10,938 nt of DNA from a bacterium UBA3734 (GTDB lineage Bacteria; Bacteroidota; Bacteroidia; Bacteroidales; Bacteroidaceae): assembly GCA_002372575.1 (NCBI GenBank), contig DFHC01000018.1:1-10938 (forward strand), read 5' to 3'. This document shows positions 7,489 through 10,938 of this stretch, piece after piece. Each line of letters starts with the position of its first letter. Position 1 is the first letter of the stretch. The position numbers and the translations under genes were made by a program. Under the pieces are notes generated by a model. It saw nothing but the letters and a program-made list of their open reading frames with translations, ran no database searches and was not told where the DNA came from.

Positions 7489-7512
7489 AGTGTAATACTT
7501 ACATAGTACACT
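7489..7512. promoter_or_regulatory. Probable GntR/YtrA-type operator over the transcription start
   Basis: AGTGTAATA (7489-7497), six spacer bases, then TAGTACACT (7504-7512): an inverted repeat with 8 of 9 positions matching. It begins one base after the -7 box ends and spans the predicted transcription start, the classic place for a repressor. The only regulator gene in the operon, at 10106, encodes a YtrA-type GntR protein; such regulators usually bind inverted repeats of this size in front of their own ABC operons. The pairing of regulator and site is inferred. Confidence 0.65.
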
Positions 7513-7529
7513 ATAAAAATAATAAAATC

Positions 7530-8375
7530 ATGATTCAAATTCAAGACATCAGCTACAAGTACGGCAAAAAGTCGGAGAACGTATTCGACGGGCTGTCGCT
7601 GTCGTTCGACGACGGCAAGATTTACGGACTGCTCGGCAAGAACGGCGTGGGAAAATCCACCCTGCTCTACCTGCTCTCGGGCCTGTTGCATCCGAAAAGT
7701 GGAAAAATCACCATCGACGGGCGAGAGCCGCGCCATCGCGAACCCTCGCTCTTGGAAAACCTCTACTTCATTCCCGACGAGTTCGAGCTGCCCAACATGA
7801 CGCTCCGCCGCTACGTGGGGCTCTACGCCCAATTCTATCCGCGCTTCAGCCACGAGGTGCTCGAAAGCTGCTTGCAGGACTTTGAGCTGACGATGGACAC
7901 ACAGCTCAACGCGCTGTCGCTCGGACAGAAGAAGCGCGTGCTCGTGAGCTATGCCTTGGCCACGCAGTGTCGCGTGCTGCTGATGGACGAGCCGACCAAC
8001 GGCCTCGACATTCCGGCCAAGAGCCTGTTCCGGAAGATGGTGGCCCGCCACATGCAAGACGACCAAATCATCATCGTTTCGACACATCAGGTGCACGACG
8101 TGGACTCGCTGCTCGACCACATCATCGTATTGAACGAGGCGACGGGCGAGGAAAACCGTCAGGAAAGCGTGTTGTTCGACGCGTCGATTGCCGACGTGCA
8201 GCGGCAGTTTGCCTTCCAACTGCGTGCGATGAGCGACGAGAACGGCGAGGTGCTCTACTCGGAGCCGAGGCCGCAGGGCAGCGCCGTCATCGTGGCGAAC
8301 AGCCTCGGCGAAGAAACGACGGTGGACTTGGAACTGCTGTTCAACGCTGTAGTAAAGGGAAAAGTGAAAAAGTGA
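7530..8375 (+). CDS. ABC transporter ATP-binding protein
   Basis: A 281-residue ATPase that would sit on the cytoplasmic face and power the membrane proteins encoded next. Motifs in order: Walker A GKNGVGKST (36-44), ABC signature LSLGQKKR (129-136), Walker B VLLMDEP (149-155), D-loop NGLD (157-160) and the switch histidine in VSTHQ (H186). The usual Q-loop glutamine is not obvious; the region reads LYFIPDEFELPNMT (78-91), as in ABC-2/BcrA-YtrB-like ATPases. About 80 residues after the core form a small C-terminal extension. The start at 7530 follows an A-rich leader. The last codons (KVKK and stop) lie in a tandem repeat at 8362-8377. It is the first gene of a four-gene operon. Substrate unknown; export of a drug, peptide or lipid is typical of the group but not shown. 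Confidence 0.93.
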   Translation: MIQIQDISYKYGKKSENVFDGLSLSFDDGKIYGLLGKNGVGKSTLLYLLSGLLHPKSGKITIDGREPRHREPSLLENLYFIPDEFELPNMTLRRYVGLYAQFYPRFSHEVLESCLQDFELTMDTQLNALSLGQKKRVLVSYALATQCRVLLMDEPTNGLDIPAKSLFRKMVARHMQDDQIIIVSTHQVHDVDSLLDHIIVLNEATGEENRQESVLFDASIADVQRQFAFQLRAMSDENGEVLYSEPRPQGSAVIVANSLGEETTVDLELLFNAVVKGKVKK

Positions 8376-8377
8376 AA
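8362..8377 (+). repeat. Tandem 8-bp repeat AAGTGAAA x2 at the ATPase stop codon
   Basis: Two perfect copies of AAGTGAAA (8362-8369, 8370-8377), the second containing the TGA stop of the ATPase gene; a looser GTGAAGAAA follows at 8381. Similar short purine-rich tandem repeats mark two later gene ends in this operon. Confidence 0.6.
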
Positions 8378-8389
8378 AACGTGAAGAAA

Positions 8390-9118
8390 ATGGAAATGAA
8401 TCAATTTAAATTCGGGCGATTTTGGCGACTAATATACGCGAAAATCACTGAAAATATGCGGAATGTTGGCATCTTAACCATCATGCTGACTCTTGTCGTT
8501 ATCGTTTACAAAATTTGGAAGGTGCTGTTTTCGTCGGATAGCCTTACGGACAGCCTCGCAGATGTGGCTTACACCGGTGATACCTGGGTGGGGATACTTT
8601 ACGTTACTCTTGTGTTCAAATTTGTCGTTGGAGATAGCGACAGACAGTTTTTCATGCTTCCCGTGACCAATCTTGAGCGCTATATTGCAATGCATTTGCT
8701 GCCCATTCTCAGTGTAGCGTTTATGTGGATTGTCTGTTTAATCTGTTCAGAAGCATTGTGGCGGCTGGGGCTGTGGCTAATCACGCCCGATGTCTATGCG
8801 CAGTATATGGAGGTGCTACCAGACCTGCGTAGGGTAAATCCTGTAAAAGTGATGTTCCTCTTCGTAATGATTCTATATTTTGAATATGCATTATTCTCAA
8901 GCATGGCCGAGAAATTTGGCTGTCTGGTTCAACTCATTTTGATTCTTCTTATTCCAGCGCTCTTAATATTCATCGTTATCAAGGTGGCAGATTTTCTACC
9001 TCTCAACAATTCGGTGTTCTTCTCCATTGTAATTGTCTTGGTGATGATGGTTCTGCTCGTGGCCTCTTATCGCGGTTTCTGCCGCTACGAACCTAATCTC
9101 AAAAAAACAAGTGAATGA
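8390..9118 (+). CDS. ABC transporter permease-like membrane protein 1
   Basis: A 242-residue integral membrane protein, probably one half of the transport channel driven by the ATPase. Six hydrophobic segments are visible, at about 26-43, 66-80, 98-119, 153-170, 178-200 and 208-226. The motif FFMLPVTNLERYI (87-99) after the second segment, the N-terminal NQFKFGRFWRL and the C-terminal SYRGFCRYE all have counterparts in the next protein, so the two are paralogues. The start could be 8390 (MEMNQF) or 8396 (MNQF); the first is used. The frame is open far upstream inside the ATPase gene, which is meaningless. The gene starts 14 bases after the ATPase stop and its end overlaps the next start by 4 bases (ATGA). 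It is clearly more A+T-rich than its neighbours. I recognise no named family; the permease role is inferred from context and topology. Confidence 0.85.
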   Translation: MEMNQFKFGRFWRLIYAKITENMRNVGILTIMLTLVVIVYKIWKVLFSSDSLTDSLADVAYTGDTWVGILYVTLVFKFVVGDSDRQFFMLPVTNLERYIAMHLLPILSVAFMWIVCLICSEALWRLGLWLITPDVYAQYMEVLPDLRRVNPVKVMFLFVMILYFEYALFSSMAEKFGCLVQLILILLIPALLIFIVIKVADFLPLNNSVFFSIVIVLVMMVLLVASYRGFCRYEPNLKKTSE

Positions 9119-10005
9119 ATATGAAGACAAATAAGTTTAGTTTCGGACGCTTCTGGACGCTGCTCTGCCAGCATTTTTCCGCCAATATGAAGAGCAACTT
9201 GCTGATTTTGGGTGGCACGCTGTTGGCCTGCGTCGCTGTTATTCTGATTAAGACGCTGTCGGGCACGGTGTCGCCGTGGATAGAGCGGATTCCGATGAAG
9301 ATTGACCCAACGGTGTACTATGTGTCGGAGGCAATGATCTACGCAAGCAACATTTCCGGCATTGTAACTCTCGTTTTCGTGAGCTATGTGTTCATCAACA
9401 TCGGCAAGCGGAGCGGCGAAATCCACTACCTGACGCTGCCCGCCACGAATGGCGAGAAATGGTTGAGCCGCGTGGTGTATGTGATTGTGGTGGCATTGCT
9501 GATTCAACTGGTGTATTACTTGTCGATATTGATTTGTGCAGGTATCGGCTACTTGTTCGACGTAGAGGGGCTTCGCCGCGTGGGTGCGTTGCTTTTCGAT
9601 CCGACTTATGGCGGTTTTTACAATTTTATGCAACGGGCAGTGTATCGATGGACAAGCCATGCGAATCCCGTGTTCACGCTGTCGGTTTTCCTGCTCGGAG
9701 GAACGGTCTTTCGGAATGTTCCGTGGCTCAAGACGGCGCTCATTTTGTTTGGCAGCATGCTTGCCGTTACAATTCCGCTGACCATCGAAATCGGAAGATA
9801 TGTCGCGAGTCATCCCGACTTTTCGGAGCGCATCAAGACGCAGGCCGAGAACGGCAATCCTTTTTTCATTCTCGAATGGATTGGGCCCTATATGCCGTAT
9901 GTTTTGGCTGCGATGGCCGTGCTCAGCATCGTTTTCGTGTGGCTCTCGTATCGTTTGTTCTGCCGCCGGCAGTTAGTGCACAAGAAAATCAAGTTCATTC
10001 GATGA
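9115..10005 (+). CDS. ABC transporter permease-like membrane protein 2
   Basis: A 296-residue integral membrane protein, probable partner of the preceding one. Hydrophobic segments lie at about 28-46, 75-95, 120-145, 185-200 (weaker), 206-224 and 260-280. It shares with permease 1 the N-terminal NKFSFGRFWTLL (6-17), the cytoplasmic-side motif LTLPATNGEKWLSR (106-119) and the terminal LSYRLFCRR (277-285). It is longer mainly through an outer loop after the first helix (about 48-74) and a polar segment (228-252) before the last helix. The start at 9115 overlaps the upstream stop as ATGA; a second in-frame ATG lies at 9121. The basic C-terminal tail (HKKIKFIR) is probably cytoplasmic. The two permeases and the ATPase would form a heterodimeric ABC transporter. 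Confidence 0.87.
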   Translation: MNMKTNKFSFGRFWTLLCQHFSANMKSNLLILGGTLLACVAVILIKTLSGTVSPWIERIPMKIDPTVYYVSEAMIYASNISGIVTLVFVSYVFINIGKRSGEIHYLTLPATNGEKWLSRVVYVIVVALLIQLVYYLSILICAGIGYLFDVEGLRRVGALLFDPTYGGFYNFMQRAVYRWTSHANPVFTLSVFLLGGTVFRNVPWLKTALILFGSMLAVTIPLTIEIGRYVASHPDFSERIKTQAENGNPFFILEWIGPYMPYVLAAMAVLSIVFVWLSYRLFCRRQLVHKKIKFIR

Positions 10006-10008
10006 AAA

Positions 10009-10038
10009 AGGGAAGCAAATGTCCCTTTGCTTTTCCCT
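10009..10038 (+). other. Stem-loop between permease 2 and the regulator gene
   Basis: AGGGAAGCAAA (10009-10019) pairs with TTTGC-TT-TTCCCT (10026-10038), a two-base T bulge interrupting the stem and a 6-base loop TGTCCC. There is no T run afterwards, so it is not a standard terminator. It could slow decay of the upstream transporter mRNA or lower expression of the downstream regulator. Function is inferred. Confidence 0.45.
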
Positions 10039-10056
10039 GCGGCCAGCGACCTTCGG

Positions 10057-10077
10057 TTCACTCCCCCTTCACTCCCC
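10057..10077 (+). repeat. Tandem repeat TTCACTCCCC(C) x2
   Basis: TTCACTCCCCC (10057-10067) is directly followed by TTCACTCCCC (10068-10077). It is the C/T-rich strand of a G/A-rich repeat (GGGGAGTGAA) and lies in the 100-base gap before the regulator gene. Confidence 0.6.
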
Positions 10078-10105
10078 TTTAAAACCCTTTCATTCCCTTC
10101 AAAAA

Positions 10106-10462
10106 ATGATTTTCACAAACGACAAAGCAATATACTTGCAGATGGCCGACCGCCTCTGCGACGAGATTCTGGCCGGACACTACAAGGCCGACGACCGCAT
10201 TCCCAGCGTGCGCGACTACGCCGTCACGCTCGAAGTGAACATCAACACCGCCGTGAAGACCTACGAGCACCTGGCCCGCGAAGGCATCATCTACAACCGG
10301 CGCGGTATCGGCTATTTCGTCACGCCCGAGGCCCGCGAGCAGATTCTGCAACGCCGTCGCGCCACGTTCCGATCGCAGGCGCTGCCCGAGCTGTTCCGCC
10401 AGATGAAATTGTTGGGCATTGGCATCGAGGAAATCCAACGTGCGTGGCAGTCGGAAAGTTAA
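10106..10462 (+). CDS. YtrA-type GntR family transcriptional regulator
   Basis: A 118-residue DNA-binding protein, probably the repressor of its own operon. Residues about 5-73 form a GntR winged helix: AIYLQMADRLCDEILAGHY, then DRIPSVRDYAVTLEVNINTA (30-49) with recognition helix AVKTYEHLAREG, and wing IIYNRRGIGYFVT (61-73). The short C-terminal helical part (74-118; LPELFRQMKLLGIGIEEIQ) is the size seen in the YtrA subfamily, which dimerises through a small domain and lacks a large ligand-binding one. The start at 10106 gives MIFTNDKAIYLQ, the normal N-terminus of such proteins; an upstream extension in frame is low-complexity and unlikely. It closes the transporter operon, and its likely target is the inverted repeat at 7489-7512. 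It might have extra transcription from the 100-base gap, but no good promoter is seen there. Confidence 0.92.
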   Translation: MIFTNDKAIYLQMADRLCDEILAGHYKADDRIPSVRDYAVTLEVNINTAVKTYEHLAREGIIYNRRGIGYFVTPEAREQILQRRRATFRSQALPELFRQMKLLGIGIEEIQRAWQSES

Positions 10463-10476
10463 AGGGTAAAAGGGTA
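10461..10476 (+). repeat. Tandem 8-bp repeat AAAGGGTA x2 at the regulator stop codon
   Basis: Two perfect copies of AAAGGGTA (10461-10468, 10469-10476), beginning within the TAA stop of the regulator gene and running into the A-rich side of the terminator. Confidence 0.6.
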
Positions 10477-10478
10477 AA

Positions 10479-10505
10479 AAAAAGTTGGAGCGTTTGCAAC
10501 TTTTT
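10479..10505 (+). terminator. Intrinsic terminator of the ABC-regulator operon
   Basis: AAAAAGTTG (10479-10487) pairs perfectly with CAACTTTTT (10497-10505) around a 9-base loop; the 3' arm ends in five T. It lies 16 bases after the regulator stop, so the operon most likely ends here. It separates the transporter genes from the outer membrane protein gene. Confidence 0.7.
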
Positions 10506-10604
10506 GAGCGGAATTTGCGTCAAATGGATGAAAAATGACGATTTCGCGTAGTTTTTTCGTGCTATTGATCGTCAAAAGAATCGAAAACTAATCAAAAAAT
10601 AACA

Positions 10605-10938
10605 ATGAAAAAAACAATTCTCTCTCTTTCGTGTGCCCTCTGGCTGTCTGTGACGACAGCCACGGCACAAGTGAACATCGACTCGCTCGAACTCGGCGGC
10701 GTCACCGTTACGGCGGCGAAGCCCATGGTGAAAATGGAAGCCGACAAAATGACCTACGACGTGAGTGCCGACGATGACGCGAAGTCGGCCACCGTGCTCG
10801 ACATGCTGCGCAAGGTGCCGATGGTGGCGGTAGACGGGCAGGACAACATCCTCGTGAAAGGCAACAGCAACTTCAAAATCTACAAGAACGGACACTACGA
10901 CCCCAATCTGTCGAAAAACGCCAAGGAGGTGCTGAAGG
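10605..10938 (+). CDS. Outer membrane beta-barrel / TonB-receptor-like protein, N-terminal part
   Basis: The first 111 codons of a larger outer membrane protein; the reading frame is open to the window edge. A signal peptide (MKKTILSLSCALWLSVTTAT, then AQ) precedes VNIDSLELGGVTVTAAKPMV, KMEADKMTYDVSADDDAKSA, TVLDMLRKVPMVAVDGQDNI and LVKGNSNFKIYKNGHYDPNL. This is the plug-like region of the OMP_b-brl/TonB-dependent receptor-like proteins of Bacteroidetes, ending in SKNAKEVLK. The carboxypeptidase-regulatory (beta-sandwich) domain often found between signal peptide and plug is missing, since the plug begins about 12 residues after the cleavage site. The start is preceded by the A-rich leader AAAAAATAACA. 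The barrel lies outside the window. Substrate unknown. Confidence 0.87.
   Translation, partial: MKKTILSLSCALWLSVTTATAQVNIDSLELGGVTVTAAKPMVKMEADKMTYDVSADDDAKSATVLDMLRKVPMVAVDGQDNILVKGNSNFKIYKNGHYDPNLSKNAKEVLK

Noticed and set aside
10022..10029. TCCCTTTG as a -7 box for the regulator gene
   Set aside because: It lacks the TA of the consensus, has no TTTG at the right distance, and lies inside a stem-loop.
10549..10556. TAGTTTTT as the promoter of the outer membrane receptor gene
   Set aside because: Mismatch at the conserved G and no TTTG 19-21 bases upstream; possible but not supported enough to list as a promoter.
1..10938. CRISPR arrays, tRNA genes, insertion sequences, phage or defence genes
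   Set aside because: No repeat-spacer pattern, cloverleaf, transposase, integrase or terminal inverted repeats were found on reading both strands.

Overview
The window looks like a chromosomal segment of a Bacteroidales bacterium, most probably Prevotella or a close relative. Three things point there. Six of the transcription starts carry the Bacteroidetes promoter core (TAnnTTTG, several with TTTG about 19-20 bases upstream). Starts are preceded by A-rich leaders rather than Shine-Dalgarno boxes. The family mix (Porin_10-type outer membrane porin, DUF4468, OMP_b-brl-type receptor, signal peptides ending in A-Q) is typical of the group. Base composition is near half G+C. The genus is an inference; the phylum is well supported.

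Layout. 1-505 (-): start of atpD (F1-ATPase beta), cut off by the window edge just after its Walker A motif. 506-709: divergent promoters. 710-3744 (+): a tight three-gene unit of a secreted DUF4468 protein, a 66-residue two-helix membrane protein and a 720-residue putative porin; the last two overlap by one base. 3756-5261 (-): dnaB, the replicative helicase, convergent with the porin across only 11 bases. 5341-6336 (-): a GT2-family glycosyltransferase. 6337-6455: compact divergent promoters. 6456-7412 (+): an exported DUF362 protein.

7440-10505 (+) is the most interesting part. A terminator hairpin overlaps a promoter, which is followed by a 24-bp inverted repeat lying over the predicted transcription start. 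Then come an ABC ATPase, two related membrane proteins that look like its permeases, and a small YtrA-type GntR regulator, closed by an intrinsic terminator. The natural reading is a self-regulated ABC transport operon: the regulator at the end binds the inverted repeat at the front, and release probably follows an envelope or drug-like signal. The substrate cannot be read from sequence. 10605-10938 (+): beginning of an outer membrane beta-barrel (TonB-receptor-like) protein, cut by the window edge.

No tRNA, rRNA, CRISPR array, insertion sequence, phage gene or obvious pseudogene was seen. Most of the window is ordinary core or accessory chromosome. The candidates for something not well described are the operator/terminator/promoter arrangement and paired permeases of the ABC operon, the small tandem repeats at its gene ends, and the secreted DUF362 protein without a ferredoxin motif.
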